Assembly (NCBI RefSeq): GCF_030733265.1
Contig: NZ_JASHJI010000001.1
Location: 496,001 to 560,000, forward strand
Direction of reading: 5' to 3'
Origin: Roseibium sp. MMSF_3412
GTDB taxonomy: Bacteria; Pseudomonadota; Alphaproteobacteria; Rhizobiales; Stappiaceae
Length of the DNA: 64,000 bases
The notes under the pieces are model-generated. The model did not search any database, was not told the DNA's origin, and saw only the letters and a program-made list of their open reading frames with translations. The position numbers and the translations under genes were made by a program. Shown here in pieces: positions 55,297 to 64,000 of the stretch (positions within the stretch are counted from its first letter, which is position 1; every line of letters begins with the position of its first letter).

Positions 55297-56103
55297 ATGA
55301 CCGAGATTCCCGTAACGATATCCCGTTTGAACCGTTTTCCGGTCAAGGGCATGAGCGCCGAGCTGCTCGGCGCGGTGACGCTCTCAAAAGGCGAAGGCAT
55401 TCCGGGGGACCGTCTTTACGGTTTCGCGCGGTACGATTCCGGCTTCGATCCGAAAAATCCCGAACCGTTGCCCAAGGAACGGTTTGTCGTCCTGGTCAAG
55501 GAAGCCGCCCTCGCAGGCCTGAAAACGCGCTTCAGCCCGGTCGGTCAGACGCTCGAAATCGATGTGAATGGAAAAGCGCATACATTCGACATGTCCGTTG
55601 CGGATGGTCGCAGCGAAGCAGCCCGCTTCCTGCACGAGGTCTTGAAGCTGGGCGACCCCGAACCGCCCGTCTTCGTATCTTCGGCACCGCACCGTTTCAC
55701 CGATGTCTCGGTTGTCTCCCCCCAGATGATGAACGCGATTTCGGTTCTCAACCTTGCGTCGGTCAAGGCTCTGGGCGACCGGCTGGGAACCGAGGTTCAC
55801 CCGGGCCGCTTCCGGGCCAATATCGAGATTGACGGTTTGCCACCCTTTTCCGAACTCGACGCAGTCGGCCAGGTTCTGAAGTTCGGTGATGTGCGGCTGC
55901 GCATCCTGTCGCGCACCAGACGCTGTGCTGCAACGGAGGTGAACCCGGTGACGGCGGAAAGGGATCTTAAGGTGCCCTACCTGCTGCGCAAGGAACTCGG
56001 GCATATGGACATGGGCGTCTATGTCGAGGTTGAAGCCGGCGGACAGATCCGCGCCGGTCAGGACGGAAAGCTGGATCCGCATGTGGACAAGGGGCTGTTC
56101 TGA
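55297..56103 (+). CDS. MOSC-domain protein
   Basis: 268 residues: an MOSC N-terminal beta-barrel (ISRLNRFPVKGMSAELLGAVTLSKGEGIPGDRLYGFARYD) and the MOSC domain proper, with the conserved Cys210 in RTRRCAATEVNP. MOSC proteins carry molybdenum-cofactor-sulfurating or mARC-type chemistry, with the Cys binding Mo or a persulfide. The presence of both regions resembles YcbX/YiiM-type N-hydroxylated-compound reductase components; the partner is probably encoded elsewhere. ATG 55297 gives the family N-terminus. It follows the small coiled-coil gene by 164 bp. Confidence 0.87.
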   Translation: MTEIPVTISRLNRFPVKGMSAELLGAVTLSKGEGIPGDRLYGFARYDSGFDPKNPEPLPKERFVVLVKEAALAGLKTRFSPVGQTLEIDVNGKAHTFDMSVADGRSEAARFLHEVLKLGDPEPPVFVSSAPHRFTDVSVVSPQMMNAISVLNLASVKALGDRLGTEVHPGRFRANIEIDGLPPFSELDAVGQVLKFGDVRLRILSRTRRCAATEVNPVTAERDLKVPYLLRKELGHMDMGVYVEVEAGGQIRAGQDGKLDPHVDKGLF

Positions 56104-56202
56104 GACCCCGTTGCCATTTCCTGAAACGAACCAGGCAACGCACTGCCGTGAAGGTTTTCACGCTTTTTGAGCAATAGGTAGAACCCGCAAAAAGGTCGGC
56201 CC

Positions 56203-57093
56203 TCACGTGTGCCGCCGCTGGCTGCGCCACAGGATGAACAGGCCCGAGACGACGATCAGCCCGGACCCCACGAGCATCTCGAAACTGAGCTGTTCGCCGA
56301 ACACGAAGACCCCCAGAGCAATCCCGAACAAAAGGCGCGAATACCTGAAGGGGGTGACGGCGGAAACTTCGCCCGTCCGCATCGCCTTCATCAGGAAGGC
56401 ATAGGCCGCAACACCGGCGAAGACGGCTCCGAGAAGGAGCGCGGACAGCCATGGCCCCGGGACAACAAAGGCTTCACCCTGCACCAGCGTATAGATGACG
56501 CCCGCAACCACGACGGACAGGAAACCGTAAAAGCCAAGCAGAACGGTTCCGATCGTCGCCGGTGCGATCCGGCTGGCAAGATCACGTCCGGCAAAACCGA
56601 TCATTCCAATGACTGCCAGCAGCGACAAAGGCGAAAAGCCCTCCGTTCCGGGTTGAACGATGACGACCACACCGGCAAGTCCGATCAGGATTGCCAGCCA
56701 GCGGCGCCAGCCGACCTTTTCCCTGAAGACCAGAACGGCTCCTGCAACGACGACCAGCGGTGTTGCCTGGAGAATGACGGTCGCGGCAGACAAAGGGATC
56801 AACGCAACGGCAAGCACGTAGAACAGTCGCCCGGTGATCTCGAACCCGGCCCTGACAAGCATCGGGCGGGAGACGACATCGGGGACAAACAGGGGCTGCC
56901 TGTTCCAAAGCGCCACCGCGGCAAAGACGATCATTCCACCGACGCCGAAGAGAAACAGGATCTGGCCGATCGGAAGCGCGCTCGCCGCCGCCTTGACGAA
57001 GACGTCCTCGATGGCGAACGCGCCCATCGACAGGATCATCCAGAGGCTGCCCGCGAGGTTCGCCTTCCGGTCCGTTGCAATAGTCGTGGTCAA
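56203..57093 (-). CDS. DMT-superfamily (EamA) transporter
   Basis: 296 residues with ten hydrophobic helices in two EamA repeats (SLWMILSMGAFAIEDVFVKAAAS; ATPLVVVAGAVLVFREKVGWRRWLAILIGLAGVVVIVQPG; FRYSRLLFGIALGVFVFGEQLSFEMLVGSGLIVVSGLFILWR). The substrate is unknown. It is a single gene, convergent with the MOSC gene and upstream of tag on the same strand by position only. Confidence 0.88.
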   Translation of the reverse strand: MTTTIATDRKANLAGSLWMILSMGAFAIEDVFVKAAASALPIGQILFLFGVGGMIVFAAVALWNRQPLFVPDVVSRPMLVRAGFEITGRLFYVLAVALIPLSAATVILQATPLVVVAGAVLVFREKVGWRRWLAILIGLAGVVVIVQPGTEGFSPLSLLAVIGMIGFAGRDLASRIAPATIGTVLLGFYGFLSVVVAGVIYTLVQGEAFVVPGPWLSALLLGAVFAGVAAYAFLMKAMRTGEVSAVTPFRYSRLLFGIALGVFVFGEQLSFEMLVGSGLIVVSGLFILWRSQRRHT

Positions 57094-57251
57094 GGAGCCT
57101 CCAAGGCAGGTCTACTGGAGCGCGGTCGCCGGATGGAAAGGCCGGGGATGTTCGGTTCCATCCGTGCGCCAAAGATCCCGTGCGGTCAAGCCGCATGCGG
57201 CCCCGCTTCGGACCGGTACTTCGGACTTACGAGTGTTTTGCGACCGGCCGC

Positions 57252-57932
57252 CTATCTGGGCACAGGCCGGACAAAGGCATTTCTGGCGTCTTCGACCGGC
57301 TCGCGGCAGCAGCACCCTTCGAGGTGGTCGTTGACCATGCCCATCGACTGCATGAAAGCGTAAACGGTTGTCGGACCGACAAAACTCCAGCCGCGTTTTT
57401 TCAGCTCCTTGGACAGGGCGGTGCTTTCCGCTGTCTTGCCGAGCGTTTTTGCAGTCTCGAAGTCGATTTTCGGCGGCCGGTTTTCGGGCTTCGGCTCGAA
57501 TGACCAGAAGAATGCGGCGAGCGATCCGAATTCCTTGCGCAGTTCCAGCGCCCGGTTGGCATTGTTGATGGTCGATTCGATTTTCTTGCGGTGGCGCACG
57601 ATGCCCGCGTCTGCCAGGCAGCGTTCGACATCGTCTTCGGTGAAGGCCGCGACCCTGTCAAACTCGAAATTGGCGAAGGCGGCCCGGAACCCGTCGCGTT
57701 TTCTCAAAATGGTCAGCCAGGACAGCCCGGACTGGAAGCCCTCAAGACAGATCTTTTCAAACAGACGGCGGTCGTCATCGACCGGCCAGCCCCATTCGGT
57801 GTCGTGGTAGCGGAGATAGTCGTCCAGACCGCCATGCCACCAGCAGCGGTCCTTGCCGTCCTCACCCTTGATGAGTCCCGTCACCGGATCGCGCTCGGGT
57901 TTTGTGCCTTTGCCAATGGTCTGCTCGCTCAT
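57252..57932 (-). CDS. tag: DNA-3-methyladenine glycosylase I
   Basis: 226 residues. This base-excision enzyme removes 3-methyladenine from alkylated DNA. All zinc ligands fit E. coli Tag by spacing: Cys30 and His43 (YHDTEWG), His203 and Cys207 (NDHLEGC). Glu64 in LEGFQSGLSWLTIL corresponds to the catalytic Glu38 of E. coli. The first 29 residues are a family-variable extension. ATG 57932 is preferred over an in-frame start 54 bp upstream. Confidence 0.94.
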   Translation of the reverse strand: MSEQTIGKGTKPERDPVTGLIKGEDGKDRCWWHGGLDDYLRYHDTEWGWPVDDDRRLFEKICLEGFQSGLSWLTILRKRDGFRAAFANFEFDRVAAFTEDDVERCLADAGIVRHRKKIESTINNANRALELRKEFGSLAAFFWSFEPKPENRPPKIDFETAKTLGKTAESTALSKELKKRGWSFVGPTTVYAFMQSMGMVNDHLEGCCCREPVEDARNAFVRPVPR

Positions 57933-58010
57933 GCCCCACCCAATATTCACTGTTTGTTCTTTACCTAGCGATCCATCGCGGAACATTCAAGTCACGCCGG
58001 ACAAGAAATA

Positions 58011-58030
58011 AGCCCGGCGCGGGCCGGGCT
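58011..58030 (-). terminator. Terminator of the second cheZ gene
   Basis: AGCCCGGC and GCCGGGCT form an 8-bp stem with a 4-base loop; on the minus strand it is followed by TATTTCTTG. It begins 24 bp after the cheZ-like stop. Confidence 0.7.
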
Positions 58031-58053
58031 CTCGATCAACCTGTTTTCCAGGA

Positions 58054-58806
58054 TCACGCGAACAGCGCGTCGATATCGTCCTGGGTGGCAACATCCGTGT
58101 CGCTTTCAAGCGCCGGACCATTGAGGAGAGCTGCGTCGCCTTCCTTGATCTCGCGCTCTTCGACAGAGATATCCTTGAAGGTCTCGATGCCGCCCCAGAT
58201 GTCCATCATCTGCATGATCCGGTCTTCGACGAAACGCAATGTCCCAACGACCTTGGTGATGCGCTGACCGGTCAGATCCTGGAAGTTACAGGCCTCGAAG
58301 ATCTGAACAACCTTGTCCTGAATATCGTTCGCCAGTTCCGAATCTTCCCGTCCGACCCGCGCGGACAGCGTGTTTGCGGTCTCGTCGATGAATTCGGCCG
58401 CTGCAAGGATCGTTTCGGTCGCACCTTCCGTCCCGTCGACAACCGCGTCCAGTTCGTTGGTCACGCGGGTCATTTCCTCGCCCTTGGAACCGGTCGTGTG
58501 ATGCAGGGTCGCGATTTCCTTTTTGGTCTGAGCGATCGCCTCGTAAATGGCATCCAGCTCGACCTTGAGCTTTGCGGCCTCCGACAGCTCCTTGCGGAAC
58601 TCGGACATGAACTTTTCGCTCATCTCTTCCGGGCTGAGCGCGCCTTCCTGCGGAGTGCCACCTTTTTTGATCAGTGATCTGAGACTGCTGATCTCCGCCA
58701 GGACTTCCTGGTGCCGACGTTCTTCGGCGAAGACGGGATCATTGTCGACCCCGGAATTCATACGTATCAAGCTTTCCGCCCGAAAGGATCTCTTCACCGC
58801 GGCCAT
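58054..58806 (-). CDS. Chemotaxis phosphatase CheZ-like protein (copy 2)
   Basis: 250 residues with the CheZ core FQDLTGQ at 175-181 (Asp177 and the catalytic Gln181) inside QIFEACNFQDLTGQRITKVVGTL, nearly the same as copy 1 at 2.9 kb. An N-terminal extension (about 1-60) is unique to this copy. The C-terminus TQDDIDALFA is a single CheY-docking-like tail. It is predicted to dephosphorylate a CheY-type receiver; the two copies may serve different CheY proteins. ATG 58806 has GGGAG 5 bp upstream. A CtrA-like box precedes it. Confidence 0.85.
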   Translation of the reverse strand: MAAVKRSFRAESLIRMNSGVDNDPVFAEERRHQEVLAEISSLRSLIKKGGTPQEGALSPEEMSEKFMSEFRKELSEAAKLKVELDAIYEAIAQTKKEIATLHHTTGSKGEEMTRVTNELDAVVDGTEGATETILAAAEFIDETANTLSARVGREDSELANDIQDKVVQIFEACNFQDLTGQRITKVVGTLRFVEDRIMQMMDIWGGIETFKDISVEEREIKEGDAALLNGPALESDTDVATQDDIDALFA

Positions 58807-58838
58807 GCCAACTCCCGTCCCTTGCCCCACTGGCGCAT

Positions 58839-58853
58839 TTAAGTACCCGTTAG
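58839..58853 (-). promoter_or_regulatory. CtrA-like box upstream of the second cheZ
   Basis: TTAA-GTACCCG-TTAG has 7 of 8 consensus bases at the CtrA spacing, 33-47 bp upstream of the start codon. Weaker than the perfect box at 18.6 kb but similarly placed. Confidence 0.4.
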
Positions 58854-59077
58854 GCGATTGATAGCAGGGGAAGTTTAAGGAAATGTTTTTGCCGTACCTG
58901 CTGAAAATTACAAAGGTCGCGGCGGATTTAGTTCTCCGTCTCATGTTTTATTCCCAAACGGTTTGGTTATCTTTTTCTGCGAAGACTTGAAGCCGGAGGG
59001 CGTGATCTGATGCGGATCGATCACGAATGCCGTGAAAGCGGCGAAGTTGTGTGGCTGTGAAAGGCGTTCTGAAATAT

Positions 59078-59815
59078 ATGAAGAGTATGCGTTTACGAAA
59101 CCTGCCCGCTTTGTTGCTGAGTCTGCTCATTCCCGCGCTCGTCGCCGCCGGACCGGTTCGTGCCGCAAATGATTCATTTTCGACCGAGGAAATTCTGAAG
59201 GGGTTTGAGAAAACCGTCTTCGGCCTGGAGTACCGCAGCTGGAGCTGGCGGCCCTACCTGGTGAAGAAATTCACGCAGCCGGTCACATTCTACGTTCACA
59301 ATCTCTCCCGCCGCGACCGCACGCGCGTGGTTCACCGCTTCGTGCGCGAGATCGATCGCCGCATCGGTGGCCTGAAAACCCGCATCACCAACGATCCGGC
59401 CGCCGCGAATTTTGAAGTCTTCGTGGTCGACCGCGCCCAGTATGTGCCCGTCGTTCAGCGCGATATCTACAAGAACAACCGGGCCAAGGTGCCGGGACGG
59501 TGCCTGGTTCGTGTCGTTTCCGGGCGCAACGGGATCAAGAGATCTGCTGCGGTGATCGTGTCCGATGAGGGCGAATTTCTGTTCAACCGGTGCCTCGTGG
59601 AAGAAATCCTGCAGGGTCTCGGCCCGATGAACGACAACCGCGACCTGACACATTCCGTCTTTAACGATGCGTCGCGTCACAGCCGGTTTACGATCTTCGA
59701 CCAGATCATCTTGAACATGCTGTACGACCCCCGGATCCGGCCCGGCATGTCCATGAAACAAACCAAGCCGATCTTGCCGCTGGTTGCTCGCGATGCGCGC
59801 CGGCGCGTGCGTTAA
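59078..59815 (+). CDS. DUF2927 domain exported protein
   Basis: 245 residues with a signal peptide (cleavage near PVRAAN) and a single DUF2927 domain: KGFEKTVFGLEYRSW, PGRCLVRVVSGRNGIKRSAAVIVSDEGEFLFNRCLVEEILQGLGPMNDNRDL, SVFNDASRHSRFTIFDQIILNMLYDPRIRPGM. The family is common in alphaproteobacteria and has no known function; FNRCLVEEILQGLG resembles the metallopeptidase-type helix of related periplasmic proteins, but no HExxH is present. The start may be GTG 59051 or ATG 59087; 59078 is chosen for the signal peptide. Confidence 0.88.
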   Translation: MKSMRLRNLPALLLSLLIPALVAAGPVRAANDSFSTEEILKGFEKTVFGLEYRSWSWRPYLVKKFTQPVTFYVHNLSRRDRTRVVHRFVREIDRRIGGLKTRITNDPAAANFEVFVVDRAQYVPVVQRDIYKNNRAKVPGRCLVRVVSGRNGIKRSAAVIVSDEGEFLFNRCLVEEILQGLGPMNDNRDLTHSVFNDASRHSRFTIFDQIILNMLYDPRIRPGMSMKQTKPILPLVARDARRRVR

Positions 59816-60064
59816 CCAACGATCTGCGAAAACGGCAACGAAATCAGTAAGCCTCCCGCGCATTCCGGCACGAGCCGGCGAGACGCCAAGATCTCGTTAA
59901 TCCTGTTTCGCAAGACTTGAATAACCATAAGAAACATTTACCGAATTTCTCACTTCGGGATTCACTTTTGAAAGAACTTGCATCCGTATCATCCTTGCCA
60001 GTTCGTTAACCGGTCCGTTCAAATTGCCGGTGGACGTGGGTGTAGTTGAGTAAAGAGTGCCGCC

Positions 60065-60802
60065 ATGTTCTTTCAGAAAAAACGTTCCTGGAACGTGTTC
60101 ATACTTGCCGGAGCCGTCCTTGCCGGCTCCGCGTTTTTCTCAGGCCCGGCATCTGCCGGACAGGTTGCCCCTCCGCCGCTGGTTCTCAGCCCCAATCTCA
60201 CCGAGCCATGGATGATGCAGTTGCAGCCGGGTGCTGTCCGCCGTGCGGCCCCTGCCCAGCGCCGGCAGGTCCAGCAGCCCCAGGTGCGCCGCGCCAACTG
60301 GTGGTCCCGCCGCATGGAACCGGCCCGTCAACAGCCGAAACGGCAGACCCGCCAGATCGCGCCCCAGTTCCTGCCGACGATCGTCGACTACAACGGCAAG
60401 CACAAGCCGGGCACCATCGTGATCGACACCAATGCCCGCTTTCTCTATCTCGTCCAGTCGGACGGAACCGCACGCCGTTACGGAGTGGGCGTCGGAAAGC
60501 CGGGCTTCGAGTGGGCCGGATCGCACCGCATCACCCGCAAGGCAGAATGGCCGGACTGGCGTCCGCCCGCCGCAATGCGCAAGCGCCGTCCGGAGCTGCC
60601 CAAGTTCATGGCCGGCGGACCGGAAAATCCGCTTGGCGCACGCGCGCTTTATCTCGGATCGACCCTCTACCGTATCCACGGCTCCAACCAGCCATGGACC
60701 ATCGGCCACGCAGTTTCGTCCGGTTGCATCCGCATGCGCAACGAAGACGTGATGGACCTTTACGAGCGTGTCGGTGTCGGCACCAGGGTCTACGTTCTCT
60801 AG
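60065..60802 (+). CDS. L,D-transpeptidase (YkuD/ErfK domain)
   Basis: 245 residues: a signal peptide (AGAVLAGSAFFSGPASAGQ), a Pro/Arg/Gln-rich linker (36-100) and a C-terminal YkuD catalytic domain (about 115-245). The active-site pair is His205 (YRIHGSN) and Cys221 in SSGCIRM, with Ser replacing the more usual His of SHGC; both variants are found in active enzymes. It forms 3-3 peptidoglycan cross-links or attaches proteins to peptidoglycan in the periplasm. It stands alone, between the DUF2927 and ClC genes. Confidence 0.92.
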   Translation: MFFQKKRSWNVFILAGAVLAGSAFFSGPASAGQVAPPPLVLSPNLTEPWMMQLQPGAVRRAAPAQRRQVQQPQVRRANWWSRRMEPARQQPKRQTRQIAPQFLPTIVDYNGKHKPGTIVIDTNARFLYLVQSDGTARRYGVGVGKPGFEWAGSHRITRKAEWPDWRPPAAMRKRRPELPKFMAGGPENPLGARALYLGSTLYRIHGSNQPWTIGHAVSSGCIRMRNEDVMDLYERVGVGTRVYVL

Positions 60803-60952
60803 GTCACTGACCCAAATCAGAACTGAAAGCGCACGGCTTGTCCGTGCGTTTTGCTTCCGGGCAGAAGCCCTCCTTGCAGAAATGTCTGTTTCTTTGCAGT
60901 TTAACTGTGTGACCGAGCGAATCCCCGCTCCGATTTTTCAGGACCAAAGGGT

Positions 60953-62308
60953 ATGACCCGGCGCTCCGGCATCTTCTCCGCAAGTTCAGATACGGCCTAT
61001 TTCCTCAAGGCCGCACTGGTCGGCCTTCTTGTCGGCGGGCTTGCGACCGGCTTTCACGCGGGTCTGGAATTCCTGTTTGCACAATACGGAGCCTTGAGAA
61101 GTTCGCTCGGCGGCGGCGTCCTTCCCTATGCCGTTTCCATCGTTCTGTCCGCGTCCTGCGTGACCGCTGCCTTTCTGCTGGTTCAGCGGGTGGCGCCGGA
61201 AGCGGCGGGCAGCGGGATCCAGGAAATCGAAGGCGCAATGGAAGACAAGCGGCCCGTGCACTGGCCGCAGGTGCTCATTGCCAAGTTTTTCGGAGGGTTG
61301 CTGGCGCTGGGGTCCGGGCTCGTCCTTGGGCGGGAAGGACCGACCATCCACATGGGCGCGATGACCGCGGAAGCTCTTTCGCGTTCTCACAACATGTCTT
61401 CTGCCGATCACAAGGGTTTGCTCGCCGCGGGGGCTGCTGCAGGACTGGCAGCTGCATTCAACGCGCCGCTCGCGGCCATTTTGTTCATCGTCGAGGAAAC
61501 CCGCCGCCAGTTCCCGTTCGGCTACCGGACCTACATGGCCGTCATCATCGCATCGATCCTGAGCGCAGCGGTCACCGAGCAGTTGACCCAGACCGGTCCT
61601 CTGCTCGTCGTTGACGTCAATTACCTTCCCGTCTGGAGCTATGTTCTTCTGGCGATCCTGGGCATTTTTCTAGGTGCCCTCGGCGTCTTCTTCAACTGGG
61701 CGCTGATCACGGTGATGGATCTTTTCCTGAAGATCCCGAAACCACTCCGCTGGGTGCCTGCGCTGGCGATCGGTGCCGTCACCGGCATTCTGCTGAACGC
61801 CTTTCCGGATGCGACCGGTGGCGGGGAAGACCTGGTTCACGACCTCATTTCCAGCCACTACGGTGTGCTCACCCTGCTCCTGCTTACCTTTCTGAGATTC
61901 GGCGGCGTTCTGTTTTCCTACGCATCCGGTGTGCCGGGCGGTATTTTTGCACCGATGCTTTCCATCGCAACCTGTGCCGGTCTTGCCTTCGGTGTCCTTT
62001 CGGTCGAAATGCTGCCGATCGAAGATGATTTCCGCTCAGCCTGCGCGGTTGCGGCAATGGGCGGCTTTTTCGCCGCGTCCGTGCGCGCTCCCCTCGTCGG
62101 TGTCGTTCTGGTCATGGAACTGACGGGCGCCTATGCCCTCATCATGCCCGTCCTGGTCACATGCACGACGGCATCGCTGACCGCGCATCATCTGGGCGGC
62201 AGCCCGATCTACGAGCAGCTTCTGGAACGGACACTTCGGCTGTCAGGGCAAGCACAGGACAGAGAACCGGACAAGACGCCGGTGCAGCTGGGAACGCGCG
62301 AAAGCTGA
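60953..62308 (+). CDS. ClC-family chloride/proton antiporter
   Basis: 451 residues, about 11 membrane helices, with ClC signature loops: GSGIQEIEGAM (86-96), GREGPTIHMG (126-135) with the gating Glu128 that marks an H+/Cl- exchanger rather than a channel, and GVPGGIFAPML near 324-334. The cytoplasmic tail is short and lacks CBS domains. ATG 60953 follows AAAGGG. It is a single gene, convergent with glcF; it could act in acid or ionic stress, but the context says nothing about its role. Confidence 0.92.
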   Translation: MTRRSGIFSASSDTAYFLKAALVGLLVGGLATGFHAGLEFLFAQYGALRSSLGGGVLPYAVSIVLSASCVTAAFLLVQRVAPEAAGSGIQEIEGAMEDKRPVHWPQVLIAKFFGGLLALGSGLVLGREGPTIHMGAMTAEALSRSHNMSSADHKGLLAAGAAAGLAAAFNAPLAAILFIVEETRRQFPFGYRTYMAVIIASILSAAVTEQLTQTGPLLVVDVNYLPVWSYVLLAILGIFLGALGVFFNWALITVMDLFLKIPKPLRWVPALAIGAVTGILLNAFPDATGGGEDLVHDLISSHYGVLTLLLLTFLRFGGVLFSYASGVPGGIFAPMLSIATCAGLAFGVLSVEMLPIEDDFRSACAVAAMGGFFAASVRAPLVGVVLVMELTGAYALIMPVLVTCTTASLTAHHLGGSPIYEQLLERTLRLSGQAQDREPDKTPVQLGTRES

Positions 62309-62336
62309 CACTTGCCGCTCCCTGCCGGACAGAAAG

Positions 62337-63668
62337 CTATTCCGCCGCTTCCGGCTGACGCGACGCGAGGACTTCCGGCTGCTTGCCGCCATAGACCCAG
62401 TCGAGAAGTTCCGCGGTGTGAAGGATCGGGATCTCGGTTCCCAGACCGATCTGGGTCATGCAGCCGATGTTCCCCGTCGCGATCAGGTCGGGTGCCGTTT
62501 TCTCGATATTGGCCACTTTCCGGTCGCGGAGTTTTCGCGCGATTTCGGGCTGCATGATGTTGTAGGTCCCCGCCGATCCGCAGCACAGGTGGCCTTCCGG
62601 AACGTCCTTCACCTCGAACCCGGCGGCCTTCAGGAGATCTTTCGGCTGCCGCGTGATCTTCTGGCCATGCTGCATCGAACAGGCCGAGTGATAGGCCACA
62701 GTCAGGCCGGGCTTGAGAGCAGGCGTTCCCAGATCGATGTCCGTCAGAAACTCGGTTATGTCCTTTGCAAGCGCGGATACCTTCGCCGCCTTTTCGGCGT
62801 AGGCCGGATCCTCGCGCAGCATGTAGCCATAATCCTTGATCGTGGTGCCGCAGCCGGAAGCGGTGATCAGTACCGCATCAAGCCCGCCGTTTTCTGCCTC
62901 ATTGATCCAGACATCCACATTCCGCCTGGCGTTTTCCAGCGCGGTGTCTTCCTTGCCCATGTGATGGACGAGCGCCCCGCAGCAAACCTCGCCCCTTGGC
63001 AGCACGATTTCATAACCTGCCCGCCGCAGCAGCCGGATCGTCGCGTCATTGATGGCCGGATTGAGCACTGGCTGGGCGCAGCCGCTCAAAAGGGCAACGC
63101 GGCCTTTTTTGGAAGGTGTCTCGGGTTCGAAAACGCCCGGTCCCTCCAGTTCGCCGCGAACGGGAGCAGCAGCCGGTGCCAGTTCCAGCATGGCGCCCAT
63201 TCTTGCAAGCGTCCCGCCCATCGACTTCAGGATCCCGGCAAACGGCCGGCCGAAGAAGGCACCGATCAGTGCGAACCTGAAACGCTTCGGATATGGCAGG
63301 ACAAAGGAAAGGATGCCGCGCATCAGCCGGTCCGGCAGAGGTCTCTTGTAGGTCTTTTCGATATGCGCACGCGCATGGTCGACCAGGTGCATGTAGTGCA
63401 CCCCGGAAGGACATGTCGTCATGCAGGCCAGGCAGGACAGGCACCGATCGATGTGCTTGACGATCTTGTCATCCGCCGGACGATCATTCTCAAGCATATC
63501 CTTGATCAGGTAAATCCGGCCACGCGGACTGTCGAGTTCGTCGCCGAGCAGCGTGAAGGTCGGACAAGTGGCCGTGCAAAATCCGCAATGAACGCATTTG
63601 CGCAGAATTTTCTCCGACTCCGCGACATGACTGTCTTTCAGTTGTTCAGCGGTGAAATTCGTTTGCAT
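62337..63668 (-). CDS. glcF: Glycolate oxidase iron-sulfur subunit
   Basis: 443 residues with two [4Fe-4S] ferredoxin motifs, CVHCGFCTATCP (Cys25-Cys35) and CLSCLACMTTCP (Cys76-Cys86), then two CCG domains (RGEVCCGALVHHMG; EGHLCCGSAGTYN). With GlcD and GlcE it oxidises glycolate to glyoxylate and passes electrons onward. ATG 63668 is preferred over a start 105 bp upstream. glcD/glcE are not in the window; since glcF is on the minus strand, they would be expected to the right, where instead a small membrane protein gene lies. Confidence 0.93.
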   Translation of the reverse strand: MQTNFTAEQLKDSHVAESEKILRKCVHCGFCTATCPTFTLLGDELDSPRGRIYLIKDMLENDRPADDKIVKHIDRCLSCLACMTTCPSGVHYMHLVDHARAHIEKTYKRPLPDRLMRGILSFVLPYPKRFRFALIGAFFGRPFAGILKSMGGTLARMGAMLELAPAAAPVRGELEGPGVFEPETPSKKGRVALLSGCAQPVLNPAINDATIRLLRRAGYEIVLPRGEVCCGALVHHMGKEDTALENARRNVDVWINEAENGGLDAVLITASGCGTTIKDYGYMLREDPAYAEKAAKVSALAKDITEFLTDIDLGTPALKPGLTVAYHSACSMQHGQKITRQPKDLLKAAGFEVKDVPEGHLCCGSAGTYNIMQPEIARKLRDRKVANIEKTAPDLIATGNIGCMTQIGLGTEIPILHTAELLDWVYGGKQPEVLASRQPEAAE

Positions 63669-63861
63669 TGCGCTGCGCGCCCTCTCCCTTGCCACAGATC
63701 GCGCGATGGTAAGGGCTGGCCCAGGGGGGCACAAGATACGTTTGCGGCATAAGGGTTTTGCCAAAAGGGACATTCTGTCCCACGCATGGTCCGCTCATAT
63801 CCTGCGGTGGCGCGCAGGACATGTCACGCAGATGAGTGGTTTTGCAATGCGCTGCCGCCGC

Positions 63862-64000
63862 TCAGAACATCCAGGTCTGGGGGTTCGGGATCGGCTCCCC
63901 GCGGCCCGCCAGCTGAAGGCCCTTGATGCAGCGTATGATCGCCCAGACCAGTGTTGCCAGGAGCACGAAGATACCAATGAACACGAACATCAGGACGACA
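63862..64000 (-). CDS. Small membrane protein, DUF4870-like (3' end only)
   Basis: The last 45 residues of a gene running off the window, ending at TGA 63862-63864. It has one membrane helix (MFVFIGIFVLLATLVWAIIRCIKG) and a tail GEPIPNPQTWMF, reminiscent of the C-terminus of DUF4870-type small membrane proteins. The N-terminal part is not visible, so the family is a guess. Confidence 0.5.
   Translation of the reverse strand, partial: VVLMFVFIGIFVLLATLVWAIIRCIKGLQLAGRGEPIPNPQTWMF

Noticed and set aside
58954..58966. CCAAAC-G-GTTTGG palindrome before the DUF2927 gene
   Set aside because: A clean 6-1-6 palindrome but no matching regulator nearby and no second copy; could be chance.
62418..63752. 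444-codon plus-strand frame opposite glcF
   Set aside because: Antisense shadow; glcF has eight perfectly placed cluster cysteines on the other strand.

Overview
The window looks like the chromosome of a GC-rich alphaproteobacterium of the order Hyphomicrobiales (Rhizobiales), most plausibly a marine Stappiaceae-type organism (Roseibium/Labrenzia/Stappia). The evidence is the gene content and order: hisS-hisZ-hisG, ileS-lspA-lipoprotein-M16-M16, a TipF-like EAL protein behind a CtrA box, CheY/CheZ chemotaxis genes, groESL behind a CIRCE element, and strongly GC-biased codon use throughout. The genus is inference; there is no rRNA or other decisive marker. Nearly all of the sequence is ordinary, dense chromosomal coding. 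I see no tRNA, rRNA, CRISPR array, prophage or intact insertion sequence.

Layout. 1-9.4 kb: 3'-truncated mutL, a HAD hydrolase, cheZ and cheY, a MaoC hydratase, ribF translationally coupled to a drug/metabolite transporter, and two tandem GT87 membrane glycosyltransferases. 9.7-16.9 kb: ileS, lspA, a DUF3035/BamF-like lipoprotein and a periplasmic M16 protease pair. 16.9-21.3 kb: a TipF-like degenerate EAL protein, a membrane-anchored protein with a CyaC-type N-terminal domain, and a sigma-54 response regulator. 22-24.5 kb: groES-groEL with an imperfect duplication of the groEL tail plus terminator. 24.5-30 kb: an XRE regulator divergent from an orphan peptide-binding protein and an M81 (MlrC-like) peptidase, then a LysE exporter and a DsbA-like isomerase. 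30-36.5 kb: an ECF42-like sigma factor with its DGPF/YCII partner, an SRPBCC protein, a histidine phosphatase-like/Nudix fusion, an HTTM-DCC fusion, a GST and SlyX. 36.5-40.1 kb: an inverted repeat and an adaptor/FtsX-permease/ATPase exporter operon. 40.3-43.5 kb: an apparent nitric-oxide-responsive cluster. 43.5-47 kb: a three-gene lipid-linked sugar module. 47.4-51 kb: hisSZG. 51-56 kb: a LysR regulator divergent from an oxidoreductase operon, then a MOSC protein. 56-64 kb: a DMT transporter, tag, a second CheZ, a DUF2927 protein, an L,D-transpeptidase, a ClC antiporter, glcF, and the end of a small membrane protein.

How the parts work together. The most coherent unit is 41.1-42.5 kb: an NsrR-like Rrf2 repressor (three Cys plus Asp8) is divergent from a group III truncated haemoglobin and two very small membrane proteins, one of only 34 residues. 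Two NsrR-type inverted repeats lie between them. A second unit is GT2-GtrA, a GT39 transferase and a YdjC/ChbG-family protein, which parallels the Francisella FlmF/FlmK/NaxD lipid A modification set, except that the deacetylase-like member has lost its recognisable metal ligands. Cell-cycle and motility control shows in the CtrA box of the tipF-like gene, a near-match before the second cheZ, and the cheY/cheZ genes. The lysR gene has no ATG/GTG/TTG at the family start position and appears to begin at CTG.
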